A stretch of DNA of 25,762 nucleotides from Bacteroidota bacterium (GCA_023453665.1 JAEXTA010000067.1:1-25762), one strand, 5' to 3'; counted from the first letter of the stretch, positions 7,166 through 15,811 are shown. Notes: generated by a model not told the origin, from the sequence alone. Numbers and translations are program-made.

Positions 7166-10159
7166 ATGAAAGCCGGAAAATTAAAATATACAGCCACTGT
7201 CTTCATATTACTGTCCTCTGCTGTTTATGCTAACGGTCCGGCTTTTAATTTTTATTCATTGTTTGCTGATTCATCCGCGATAGATACAATAGAAAATTTT
7301 GATGATGGTTCGGTTCAGCTCACATCTTATGCTGATCAGGATATTCAACCTTCGCAATGGTCATTAAGCACATCCAATACTTTTAATGGTTCACCTTACT
7401 CGTTAAGACTATACGGTAACACCTGGAAACTCGAATCAATTGAACCAAAACAAATTGATTCCGGTGATATATGGAAAGTTCATGCATACATTGAGTCAAC
7501 AGCGGAAATACAAGGCTTTGGAATAACAGATTCAGTCAACACTTTGCTTTATTCGTTTGCAGGTACAGAAGAAGTTGACCCCGATGAATGGATAACAGTT
7601 TACCAGGGTGCGTTTTCGACTTACACCTGGAATACGTATCCTCTGCCTGTCGGTGACGACTGGATCGCAAAGTTTGGTTATCCTCCTGAAATAAAAGGAA
7701 TAATTTTTATAAATGATAAAGACCAGACAAGTCTTGGCACTTCTTATTTCGATGAGATCATCGATATAACAAATTCTCTTCCTGCATCACCGTTAGTTAA
7801 CATTTCATTTACGCTCGGTAAACTATTTAAAAACTCTGATGGTTTGTTAAGTGTAAATGTTCAGTTTACAAGTGAAGTAATTGATCCTGACAGCGGTGAA
7901 TTTACTTTCTTTTGGAATTTTGGAGATAATTCAATAAGTACTGAACAAAATCCCGTTCACACATTTATTGTTGAAGATGATCACGAGTACACAGTTCATC
8001 TTGAAGTAACTGATGAAACGAACCTGAGAGGATATGACTCCTGTAAAGTTAGTGTTGATGAAGGTGAAACTTCATTCCCGGTTACAATGAACTTTGTCGG
8101 AGATATTATGCTTGCGAGGGGAATTGATTCATACATCAGTACATACGGCGTTGAAGCTGTCTTTAATCCAATCAAACCATTTCTTGGTGATTCATCAGAT
8201 ATTACTGTTGCAAATCTTGAGTGTCCTTTGACAAATACCGGAACTCCTCATCCGACTAAACCAATTGTGTTCAGGGGATCGCCGCAAAATGCAGTGGGAC
8301 TTTCTTATGCGGGTATTGATGTAGTTACTCTTGCAAATAATCATATCATCGATTATGGATTAGCAGGACTGCAGCAAACACAAACTGTTTTACGAAATAA
8401 CAATGTTTTATTTTCCGGAGCGGGTGCAAATTCACACGAAGCGATGCTTCCTGTTTTCTTATCTAAATCAGGTGTTAATATTGCGTTTATTGCTTCGAGC
8501 GACAGGCACGGTCAGTATAACAACTATCAACCTTATCTTAATGCAGCTTACAACAAACCAGGCTTTGCGGATCTTAACAGGCTAACAATTGTACAACAAA
8601 TTAATTCTGTGCGTACTGCTTCTGATCTTGTTGTATTTCAGATGCATTCGGGTAGTGAATATTCAATTTCTCCAACCGATAATATGGAAGAAGATTTTTC
8701 TTCTTCACTTCGGTCACCGACAGAAAGTGATATTGATATAAGAAGATTCGCGATTGACAGCGGTGCTGATGTAGTTATCTGTCATCATCCGCACATTCTT
8801 CATGGTTTTGAAGTTTATAAGAATAAACTTATCGCTCATTCACTCGGCAATTTTGTTTTTGATCTCGATTACAGCGAAACATATCCTACTGCCATCGTTA
8901 ATTCAAAAATTGATGAAACCGGGTTTTATAATTTTACTGTTACTCCTGTTTATATAGATGATTACATTCCCAAAAGAGCAGAAGGAGAGTTTGGTCTTTA
9001 CCTGCTTGATGATATAGCAAACAGATCAAGAGATATTAATGGATTGTTAAGAGTTGACAGGCAGAATGTTATTGCCGAGATTATCCTTGATTCTGCACTT
9101 ATCACACCAAAACAAAAAATAATGCAGGAAGAAACTTCACTTCACCAGAGTGGAAGTGAAAATATTTCTGATCCGATAATCATAAACAGACCGGGCAGTA
9201 TTTCATCTGTTAAATCCATATCACCATCAGGCACCTGGAAATACAGGCTTGGACGGGAACTGGTCTGGTTTGGTAATGCTGAAGACGAAGGCTGCACGAT
9301 GTGGTTTTTCGATCATAGCGATGAATGGTTTGACACAACCCAGTTTTATTCAGGTAAAAGATCTATCGTTCAAAAAAGGAATAGCGGGCTGCAAGCACTG
9401 AATACAAATTTTGAAAAAAGACTAAGATTTTATCCACAGGGGTCTAAGTATTCTTTACACGCAAATATTAAAACTGATAATTCATCAAATGCCGGTGTTG
9501 TTGTACAGTTGTTTGATGTTCGTTCAGGTTCAACTTCACTTGCAGAATACAATCTTAGTGTTGAAGTTGATTCAACAACTGACTGGAATTTTTATCACAA
9601 TGAATTCTCACTTCCGCTGAATGGTTCATTTATAAATATTCGGTTAAGAAGTGAATCACCCTCTACAGGAACCGGTTATTCATGGTTTGATAACATTGGT
9701 GTAATAGAATGGACTGATTGGATCGACTACGGAACAATTGCTTCAATTCCTCATCCGAATGATTATTACTGGTTACAGATTAAAACTACTGATGATATAA
9801 CTTCTGCGGAACTGGAATATGGTCAAACAATTTATGAGGATTATGTAACTGAAGTTGATGATGAAATAATTTCTTTACCAACTCGGTTTGTTCTGCATCA
9901 GAATTATCCAAATCCGTTTAATCCGTCAACAACAATTCAGTATGAAGTTCCGGTGAACTCCTACATTACCTTGAAGATTTATAACATTTTGGGAGAAGAA
10001 GTAAAAACACTTGTGAATGAATTACAATCATCAGGAAGTAAAACGATCGTATGGAATGGAAAAGATAACTTTAGCAGGGAATGCAGTTCAGGTGTTTACT
10101 TCTTCAGACTTCAGTCAGAAACTTTTTCATCGACTAAAAAAATGATTTTGATACGATAA
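7166..10159 (+). CDS. T9SS-secreted CapA-family (PGA_cap) metallophosphatase-like protein with PKD domain
   Basis: 997 residues with a signal peptide ending near VYANG. Order of parts: a jelly-roll/CBM-like domain (about 42-205), a PKD-like domain (about 225-300, FFWNFGDNS), a CapA/PGA_cap domain (about 307-580), a second jelly-roll-like domain (about 685-860), and a type A T9SS sorting domain (about 905-997, NYPNPFNPS). CapA-family motifs are clear: FVGDIMLARG, ANLECP, LANNHIIDYG, CHHPHILHGFE and HSLGNFVFD. The usual HWG..Y motif reads HSGSEY. CapA/PgsA is required for poly-gamma-glutamate formation in Bacillus, where it is membrane-anchored. Here the architecture predicts export across the outer membrane. 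First gene of a cluster with pgsB, pgsC and pgsW, with only seven bases to the next gene. It could release, process or anchor the polymer, or act on another surface substrate. Confidence 0.9.
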   Translation: MKAGKLKYTATVFILLSSAVYANGPAFNFYSLFADSSAIDTIENFDDGSVQLTSYADQDIQPSQWSLSTSNTFNGSPYSLRLYGNTWKLESIEPKQIDSGDIWKVHAYIESTAEIQGFGITDSVNTLLYSFAGTEEVDPDEWITVYQGAFSTYTWNTYPLPVGDDWIAKFGYPPEIKGIIFINDKDQTSLGTSYFDEIIDITNSLPASPLVNISFTLGKLFKNSDGLLSVNVQFTSEVIDPDSGEFTFFWNFGDNSISTEQNPVHTFIVEDDHEYTVHLEVTDETNLRGYDSCKVSVDEGETSFPVTMNFVGDIMLARGIDSYISTYGVEAVFNPIKPFLGDSSDITVANLECPLTNTGTPHPTKPIVFRGSPQNAVGLSYAGIDVVTLANNHIIDYGLAGLQQTQTVLRNNNVLFSGAGANSHEAMLPVFLSKSGVNIAFIASSDRHGQYNNYQPYLNAAYNKPGFADLNRLTIVQQINSVRTASDLVVFQMHSGSEYSISPTDNMEEDFSSSLRSPTESDIDIRRFAIDSGADVVICHHPHILHGFEVYKNKLIAHSLGNFVFDLDYSETYPTAIVNSKIDETGFYNFTVTPVYIDDYIPKRAEGEFGLYLLDDIANRSRDINGLLRVDRQNVIAEIILDSALITPKQKIMQEETSLHQSGSENISDPIIINRPGSISSVKSISPSGTWKYRLGRELVWFGNAEDEGCTMWFFDHSDEWFDTTQFYSGKRSIVQKRNSGLQALNTNFEKRLRFYPQGSKYSLHANIKTDNSSNAGVVVQLFDVRSGSTSLAEYNLSVEVDSTTDWNFYHNEFSLPLNGSFINIRLRSESPSTGTGYSWFDNIGVIEWTDWIDYGTIASIPHPNDYYWLQIKTTDDITSAELEYGQTIYEDYVTEVDDEIISLPTRFVLHQNYPNPFNPSTTIQYEVPVNSYITLKIYNILGEEVKTLVNELQSSGSKTIVWNGKDNFSRECSSGVYFFRLQSETFSSTKKMILIR

Positions 10160-10166
10160 CTACCAA

Positions 10167-10808
10167 GTGAAAACGATGGTCTTCATATTATTCCTTTTTT
10201 CTGTTTGTGCTGTTTGGGGACAGATACGGTTGAAATATAACTATGTTAGCAACGATGGAACGAAATATAAGCCTTTCGATACAAGTCTATCTGAAGACAA
10301 AAAACAAATTAGAACTTCCCACTCGGTTCAAAATGTTTTCTTACAAAGTATTGCTGGGCCTGTATTTTCAGTTGCATTTGTATTTCCGATATTATCAATT
10401 TCGCTAGCCAATTCGGGGGGGCCACACGATCCTTCATTAGCATTTGGAGCCGGGGTTTTTACCATATCTGCATTTTTATTCGGGAATGGTCTCGGCGTTT
10501 ACCTGATTTCACACATAGAAAATCCTTCAGTTTCATTCTGGAATACAGTTGGGTATTCGTTTATCGGGGGTGCAGTCAGTGTTGGTATTTTTGCACTTCG
10601 GGCGAAGCAGAATAGTAATATCTCAATCCCTGAAGGAATTATAATTGCGTTTGCCCCGCTGATTAGTTCAATTGCTTACACAACAATTATTTCTGATTGG
10701 CCAATTTCTGGTGATCAAGAGGTGTCTATAAAAAATATTTTATCACACAAAGATTTATTCGATCAGTCAAAAGTTTTTGATTTAGAATTGATGAGATACG
10801 AGTTTTAA
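10167..10808 (+). CDS. Unknown multi-pass membrane protein within the PGA cluster
   Basis: 213 residues. The GTG start at 10167 gives MKTMVF, a charged n-region and a hydrophobic signal segment ending near VWGQ; ATG at 10176 is the alternative. The signal segment is followed by a soluble loop (about 20-58) and four hydrophobic segments (about 62-82, 93-115, 126-145 and 156-176), several rich in glycine, then a soluble tail. I do not recognise a family. It lies seven bases after the CapA-like gene and three bases before pgsB, which argues for co-translation and a role in the same process, possibly as an inner-membrane component. Its size does not match PgsC or the small PgsE. Confidence 0.8.
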   Translation: MKTMVFILFLFSVCAVWGQIRLKYNYVSNDGTKYKPFDTSLSEDKKQIRTSHSVQNVFLQSIAGPVFSVAFVFPILSISLANSGGPHDPSLAFGAGVFTISAFLFGNGLGVYLISHIENPSVSFWNTVGYSFIGGAVSVGIFALRAKQNSNISIPEGIIIAFAPLISSIAYTTIISDWPISGDQEVSIKNILSHKDLFDQSKVFDLELMRYEF

Positions 10809-10811
10809 ATT

Positions 10812-11999
10812 ATGCACGTTTTTTATCTGCTGTTATCGTTAGTCATTTTAGCCACCATACTGGCGATCTTTGAATTCTCGCGTCATCAAAAAAGAATTTA
10901 CTCAATACCTATCCGCATTCATGTTAACGGAACAAGAGGGAAGTCGAGTGTAACCCGTTTAATAGGCGCGGCAATGAATGAAGCGGGAATCAAAACACTT
11001 ACAAAAGTTACAGGTACATACCCAAGATTAATTCTTGAAAACGGAACCGAGACTTCTATTTACCGCAAAGCAAGTGCAAACATTATTGAACAGCTTGCAA
11101 TAGTAAAGTTTGCAGCTGAAAGAAAAGTTGACGCACTCCTTATCGAATGTATGGCGCTTGAACCTCAGTACCAGACAATAACTGAAACTAAAATGATTCA
11201 CGCCACGATCGGTGTTATTACAAATGTGCGTCTTGATCATGTTGATGTAATGGGTCATACACTTGCCGAAATTGCATCAGTGCTTGGAAGAACAATTCCA
11301 AAGAACCAGCATTTCTTCACAGCGGAAAATCATATCAAAGATATAATGCAAAAACTAGCTGATGATAAAAAAGCAGTTATGCATTTATCAAATCCATCGA
11401 TGGTGACGGATGAAGAGATGAACGGATTCAGTTATATAGAACACAAAGAAAATGTAGCTCTTGTTCTTGAAGTATGTTCACACCTTGGTATTGACAGGCA
11501 AACTGCATTCAAAGGTATGTACAAAGCAATACCGGATGAAGGAGCGTTGAACAGGTTCAAAGTAATTGTGTTCGAAAAGAATATGACATTCTTTAATGCG
11601 TTCGCCGCTAATGATCCGCAGTCATCTTTAATGATCTGGGATAAATTAAAAAATGAAAATCATCTCAAAGGCACAAAAATTATTTTGCTTAATACACGTC
11701 ACGACAGGATGGACCGCGCAAAACAGCTAGCTGAAATGGTCGGTACAGAAATAAAAGATGAATCTGACTACCTGATGCTAATCGGGCAGTCAACAGATGT
11801 TGTTGAGAGTATGGCATCCGGCTACGGTTATGAGAAAAAGAAAATTGTAAACGTAGGATGGACTGAACCATCATCAGTATTTGAAAAAATATTATCACTT
11901 ACAAAAAATCATTCAACAATAGTTTCAATTGGAAATATCGGTGGTATGGGCGGAAAAGTTGTAGAGTATTTTGAAAACAGGAGTAACGGTAATGGTTGA
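10812..11999 (+). CDS. pgsB: Poly-gamma-glutamate synthase PgsB/CapB (Mur-ligase-type amide ligase)
   Basis: 395 residues, close to the usual length of Bacillus PgsB/CapB (about 393). An N-terminal hydrophobic segment (about 3-20) anchors it to the inner membrane. The ATP-binding P-loop of the Mur-ligase superfamily is NGTRGKSS at residues 39-46. Further family motifs are LLIECMALEPQYQ, GVITNVRLDHVDVMG, NAFAANDPQSS and LLNTRHDR. The enzyme activates a carboxylate with ATP and forms gamma-linked amide bonds, extending polyglutamate or a related polyamide at the membrane. Its stop overlaps the start of pgsC by eight bases, a classic sign of coupled translation. Confidence 0.95.
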   Translation: MHVFYLLLSLVILATILAIFEFSRHQKRIYSIPIRIHVNGTRGKSSVTRLIGAAMNEAGIKTLTKVTGTYPRLILENGTETSIYRKASANIIEQLAIVKFAAERKVDALLIECMALEPQYQTITETKMIHATIGVITNVRLDHVDVMGHTLAEIASVLGRTIPKNQHFFTAENHIKDIMQKLADDKKAVMHLSNPSMVTDEEMNGFSYIEHKENVALVLEVCSHLGIDRQTAFKGMYKAIPDEGALNRFKVIVFEKNMTFFNAFAANDPQSSLMIWDKLKNENHLKGTKIILLNTRHDRMDRAKQLAEMVGTEIKDESDYLMLIGQSTDVVESMASGYGYEKKKIVNVGWTEPSSVFEKILSLTKNHSTIVSIGNIGGMGGKVVEYFENRSNGNG

Positions 12000-12444
12000 A
12001 CTTGCAATTACGCTAGGATTAATTTTCAGTCTGCTTTCTTATGAAGTGTTTGGTTTAGCAGCAGGAGGAATTGTTGTCCCCGGTTACCTCGCACTTCAAC
12101 TATCAGAACCCGAAAGGCTTGCGGGAATATTGATAGTAAGCCTTGTAACTTATCTCATTATAAAAGTACTCGGCAATTATACTTTTCTTTATGGAAGAAG
12201 ACAGATGGTAATGTGTTTACTTATCGGATGTCTGCTCGCAAATTTTTCAAGACATTTTTTGCTGATTGATGTAACCTCAAGCACAATACAATTGCAGGCT
12301 GTTGGATGGGTTATTCCCGGGCTTATTGCTCATTGGTTCGGCAAGCAGGGAATATACAGAACACTTTGTGTGTTGTTTATAACTTCAGTGTTAGTGAGAC
12401 TCATTGTAATAATTTTATTTAACGGGGAACTATTTCCGGCGTGA
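11992..12444 (+). CDS. pgsC: Poly-gamma-glutamate biosynthesis membrane protein PgsC/CapC
   Basis: 150 residues from the ATG at 11992, matching Bacillus PgsC (about 149). The frame also allows a TTG start at 11971, but the ATG has an AGGAG-like site just upstream inside pgsB and begins with the family-typical VELAITLGLIFSLLSYE. Five hydrophobic segments span nearly the whole protein, including GIVVPGYLAL, a typical PgsC feature. PgsC works with PgsB as the membrane part of the synthase and probably helps pass the chain through the inner membrane. The ATGGTTGA overlap with pgsB implies translational coupling. Confidence 0.93.
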   Translation: MVELAITLGLIFSLLSYEVFGLAAGGIVVPGYLALQLSEPERLAGILIVSLVTYLIIKVLGNYTFLYGRRQMVMCLLIGCLLANFSRHFLLIDVTSSTIQLQAVGWVIPGLIAHWFGKQGIYRTLCVLFITSVLVRLIVIILFNGELFPA

Positions 12445-12462
12445 TTAAGGAATAAATATTTT

Positions 12463-13605
12463 ATGTACCAGTTCAGTGCTAAATCAAAAAGAGTTTTAGG
12501 TGTTATAACATTACTTTCTCTTGTAGGCTTTCTTGCAGTTGAAAATGGAAAGGTTGATGCTAAACGAAAATGGTATGACCAGAAACTTGAAGCATCCAAA
12601 CTTGCAAAGAGATGTTCAGATCATCTTAAAGAAGTAAGACTGCAAAAAGGAGTATTCATTGATCCGATTAATGATCCTAACGAAACTGCTTTGATTGGTC
12701 AGGATATTACACAGATAACAACTGACAGGGGATATATCGAATCAAAACTAACATCACTTAATCCGAATTTTGCTGCTGTAATAGTTGAGATGTTTAAGGA
12801 AGCTGAGTTAAAACAAAATGATGCTGTTGCAATTGCGTTTACAGGTTCAATTCCGGGACTAAATATAGCTGTTCTATCAGCAGTTCAGACATTAAAATTA
12901 AAACCAATAATTATTACGTCAGTAGGCTCATCAAACTGGGGTGCAAATGATCCTTATTTCACCTGGCTTGATATGGAAAAAAGTTTATATGATGCCGGTA
13001 TAATAAACTACAGAACAGTTGCTGCATCAATAGGCGGCGGATTAGACAGGGGAAGAGGTTTAAGTCCTGACGGAAGAAAATTTATAGAAGAGGCAATTGC
13101 ACGCGACTCTGTCGAATTTATTAATGAAGAATTTCTTGAGAAGAGCATTGGCAAAAGAATGGCAATCTATAATGCGCAGCGAAAGAATGATCCGATAAAA
13201 ATGTTCATAAATGTCGGCGGCGGTATTGCAAGTCTTGGTTCAACCGAAAATGCACAGTTCATTCCAACAGGATTGATTGAGTCATTGTCAATTAAAAATT
13301 TTCCATCCAAAGGTGTTATCATAAAAATGGCTGAGCAGAATGTTCCGATAATTCACCTTATGAATGTCACTACTCTTGCTGAAAAATATGGACTTCCCGT
13401 AAGTCCAAAACCAATACCCGAACCGGGGCAAGGTGAAGTTTTTGTAAAACGTCAGTATGATCTTACACTAACGTATGCGGTAACTGCTTTTATGTCTGTT
13501 ATTATAATTGTTGTATTTGTGATGGAAAGAAAACGTCACAAACTAGGAACTGAAGAAGTAGTTAAAAAAATTCATTCACGGGATGACGATAATCCCAACT
13601 TATAA
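12463..13605 (+). CDS. pgsW: Poly-gamma-glutamate system protein PgsW
   Basis: 380 residues. One N-terminal membrane segment (about 9-26), a large extracytoplasmic domain, and a second membrane segment near the C-terminus (about 332-354) followed by a basic cytoplasmic tail. The core resembles the family annotated as 'poly-gamma-glutamate system protein', with stretches such as VAIAFTGSIPGLNIAV, SVGSSNWGAND, AASIGGGLDRGRGLS and NVGGGIASLGSTE. That family occurs next to pgsB/pgsC in bacteria; its biochemical role is not established. It starts 18 bases after pgsC. The glycine-rich loops suggest ligand binding, but I see no known catalytic signature. Confidence 0.88.
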   Translation: MYQFSAKSKRVLGVITLLSLVGFLAVENGKVDAKRKWYDQKLEASKLAKRCSDHLKEVRLQKGVFIDPINDPNETALIGQDITQITTDRGYIESKLTSLNPNFAAVIVEMFKEAELKQNDAVAIAFTGSIPGLNIAVLSAVQTLKLKPIIITSVGSSNWGANDPYFTWLDMEKSLYDAGIINYRTVAASIGGGLDRGRGLSPDGRKFIEEAIARDSVEFINEEFLEKSIGKRMAIYNAQRKNDPIKMFINVGGGIASLGSTENAQFIPTGLIESLSIKNFPSKGVIIKMAEQNVPIIHLMNVTTLAEKYGLPVSPKPIPEPGQGEVFVKRQYDLTLTYAVTAFMSVIIIVVFVMERKRHKLGTEEVVKKIHSRDDDNPNL

Positions 13606-13624
13606 TTTGACAAATGAGGTTTTG

Positions 13625-14536
13625 ATGAAAATTAATAAACTGAATAAAATCCTGATACTCTTTTTAGTATTCAGTTTTGCATCTGTTCATGCAGAAAATA
13701 AAGTACTGAAACCTGTTAATGCAAAATCCAAAACAGTAATTATTGTATCGGGAAATACGCGCGACTATTATCCTGTCAAAATAAAAAATGCAAGTTTAAT
13801 TTCATTAAAAGGGCCGGGCAAATTAAAAATCATATCACGTCCGCAGATAAAACCAAGTTTAAGTTCAACAGTATCTTATAAAGTTTATTATAGAATTGAT
13901 GGCGGTGAAAAAAAGTCTGCTCAGTTTGACGATGTTCAGAAATCAACAAAAGCTAAATATAAAGTTGATACTTTGGGTACACCTGGGGACGAAGGAGAGA
14001 TAACAATAAACCTCGGAAGCGGCGAACACAATATAAAAGTATGGATTGAAAATGATAATCCTAAAGTCGATGCTCGATACATCTTCACACCAAAAGAGGA
14101 AAAGGAACTTACCTGGATTTCATTAAATCCACTTGAACCAAACGAACCGGTTAATCTTCTTGCCGATGAAGAAGAAGTAAAATACTACAGGTTCTCTGAA
14201 GCGAATCCTTTGAAAATTAAAATCACGGGACCAACTAAATTAAGAGTGTTGAGCAGGATTGAAAACCATTATACAATGAAGGGACGTATCAATTATCGCA
14301 TTGAAGTAAAAGAGGATAAAAAAGTTAAACACACTTACCAGTTGAACAGTATAAGATCTGAAACAACTTGCTACAAAAAAGACGGATCAAAAATTCCAGG
14401 CAAAGCGAAGGAGATTGTATTTAATGTTCCCAAGGGAACTCACTATTACCAGATCACTCCGCTGGATAAAGATAAAAGCAGTGTGCTTGGAAGAGTGTTG
14501 TTCCCTAAAAAAGATATTAAGCTGGGAGAGAGATGA
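13625..14536 (+). CDS. Periplasmic protein with internal two-domain duplication, unknown family
   Basis: 303 residues from the ATG at 13625, chosen because GAGG at 13616-13619 sits ahead of it and because it opens a clean signal peptide (MKINKLNKILILFLVFSF, cleavage near VHAEN). The frame is open back to 13583, overlapping pgsW. The mature protein consists of two related beta-rich domains (about 38-157 and 176-296). Matching segments include GPGKLKIISR with GPTKLRVLSR, VSYKVYYRID with INYRIEVKED, ITINLGSGEHNIKVW with IVFNVPKGTHYYQIT, and RYIFTPKEEKEL with RVLFPKKDIKLG. It is lysine-rich, which could suit contact with a polyanion such as polyglutamate (inference). No cysteine pair, catalytic motif or membrane anchor beyond the signal peptide. 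It lies between pgsW and a beta-barrel gene, so a periplasmic bridging role in export is plausible. Confidence 0.82.
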   Translation: MKINKLNKILILFLVFSFASVHAENKVLKPVNAKSKTVIIVSGNTRDYYPVKIKNASLISLKGPGKLKIISRPQIKPSLSSTVSYKVYYRIDGGEKKSAQFDDVQKSTKAKYKVDTLGTPGDEGEITINLGSGEHNIKVWIENDNPKVDARYIFTPKEEKELTWISLNPLEPNEPVNLLADEEEVKYYRFSEANPLKIKITGPTKLRVLSRIENHYTMKGRINYRIEVKEDKKVKHTYQLNSIRSETTCYKKDGSKIPGKAKEIVFNVPKGTHYYQITPLDKDKSSVLGRVLFPKKDIKLGER

Positions 14537-14550
14537 TAATGATGAATAAT

Positions 14551-14643
14551 GTTGACCTGCATGTTCATTCAGGAAACTTGTTTCAGGTTCTTATTAGAAA
14601 AATTGTATTACTTCGCAGATTCCGAAACAAGTTCGGAATGACA
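14551..14643. repeat. Palindromic repeat element, copy B
   Basis: Related to copy A at 7034-7129. Both share a hairpin region with CTTGTTTCAGGTTCT and a right half GATTCCGAAACAAG, ending in GGAATGACA. In copy B the right hairpin is a clean 8-bp stem, ATTCCGAA-acaag-TTCGGAAT (14619-14639), without the GC-rich insert of copy A. It lies between the periplasmic-protein gene and the beta-barrel gene, and it accounts for most of the 5' extension of the barrel reading frame. Confidence 0.75.
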
Positions 14644-14691
14644 AATACAGATATTCCGGTATTATTGAGAACTAACATAAATAAGCAAAGA

Positions 14692-15786
14692 ATGCTTATA
14701 CTTTTGTCAATGTTTGTCTTCACATACACTGTTGGTTATGCTCAAAAAAAATCATCTTTAAATTCTGGTGAGTGGTCAATTGATTTAACTGTAACATCTG
14801 CTTATGATAACAACATCTTAAAATATTCTGATAAATACATCGAACGTTTTAAGAACAGGGAAGATGCGGGGAGGTTTCATATAAACAGGTACGATGATTT
14901 GTTGATGGACTATAATGTAAGAGTTGGCTATTCAAACAGGTTCATAAAAAACCTAAGAACAATTATTTCTGCATCAGCAGATCACAGGGCGTATTCATAT
15001 AATTCGTCAAAGTCGTGGTCGTCTTTTGATTTTGGAATTCAACAGTATCTGACAAGCAATACAAGTTTGATGTTATCATACTCTTATCTGCCTGAATTTT
15101 ATGTTGCTCATTTCAGGGATGACGACTGGATAAATCAATATGGCTACACTCCTGAAACATTTCAGCCATATACTTTTTCAAAAGATGAATATGCATTATG
15201 GCTCCAACAAAATATTCTTCAAGCAACAAGAGTAAGATTTTACTTCAGTTATATGAAATACTTTTACAATGAACATTACACTGAGTATGACAGTGATAAT
15301 TTTATGTATGGGATAAGAGTATTCCAGGATTTATCTAAAATTGTTTCTGCAGATGCCGGTTACAGATATATATCTTCTGATGCAAAAGGATATGATGAAG
15401 ACTTTGAAACAAAAACCAATTCGGATGATGTTGATGCAACTTATTACGAGCATATCTTTTTTGCCGGTGTGGATGTAAATCTGCCAAAGATTTTTAGCAG
15501 GAATAATTCCATTAGTGTTTCAGGGCAATACTCCAAAAGATTATATGAGACGGATAATTTTGGAGATCTTGATCCTTTACATGCAGGAAGATTTGATGTT
15601 AACTACAGGATAAATATTAACTACGATATTAAAGTTCTGAATAATTTTTCCGCAGGCTTATTTTACACGTGGATGTACCGTGATACTGATACATCATTTC
15701 AGCCAAACGAAGAATATGTTTCAGATGAAAAAGATTATGATCAGTCACAGGTTGGATTAATACTTAAATATGGATTCCAATTTTGA
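14692..15786 (+). CDS. Outer-membrane beta-barrel protein, candidate polymer exit channel
   Basis: 364 residues from the ATG at 14692. The frame is open back to 14533, but that extension reads through a repeat element (14551-14643) and lacks signal-peptide character. From 14692 a good signal peptide appears (MLILLSMFVFTYTVGYAQ). The mature protein alternates polar and aromatic/hydrophobic residues in many amphipathic strands (for example VRFYFSYMKYFY, VSADAGYRYIS, FSAGLFYTWMYR) and ends in YGFQF, the C-terminal aromatic residue typical of Bam-inserted barrels. I do not recognise a named family. Position in the pgs cluster, downstream of a periplasmic protein, makes it a candidate for moving the polymer or an assembly factor across the outer membrane; that function is inferred. 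Confidence 0.82.
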   Translation: MLILLSMFVFTYTVGYAQKKSSLNSGEWSIDLTVTSAYDNNILKYSDKYIERFKNREDAGRFHINRYDDLLMDYNVRVGYSNRFIKNLRTIISASADHRAYSYNSSKSWSSFDFGIQQYLTSNTSLMLSYSYLPEFYVAHFRDDDWINQYGYTPETFQPYTFSKDEYALWLQQNILQATRVRFYFSYMKYFYNEHYTEYDSDNFMYGIRVFQDLSKIVSADAGYRYISSDAKGYDEDFETKTNSDDVDATYYEHIFFAGVDVNLPKIFSRNNSISVSGQYSKRLYETDNFGDLDPLHAGRFDVNYRININYDIKVLNNFSAGLFYTWMYRDTDTSFQPNEEYVSDEKDYDQSQVGLILKYGFQF

Positions 15787-15811
15787 AAAAGAAATTAAAA
15801 AAGGATAATAA

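Noticed and set aside
11971..11991. TTG start giving a longer PgsC
   Set aside because: The ATG at 11992 has a better-placed ribosome site, gives the family-typical N-terminus and length, and forms a standard overlap with pgsB.
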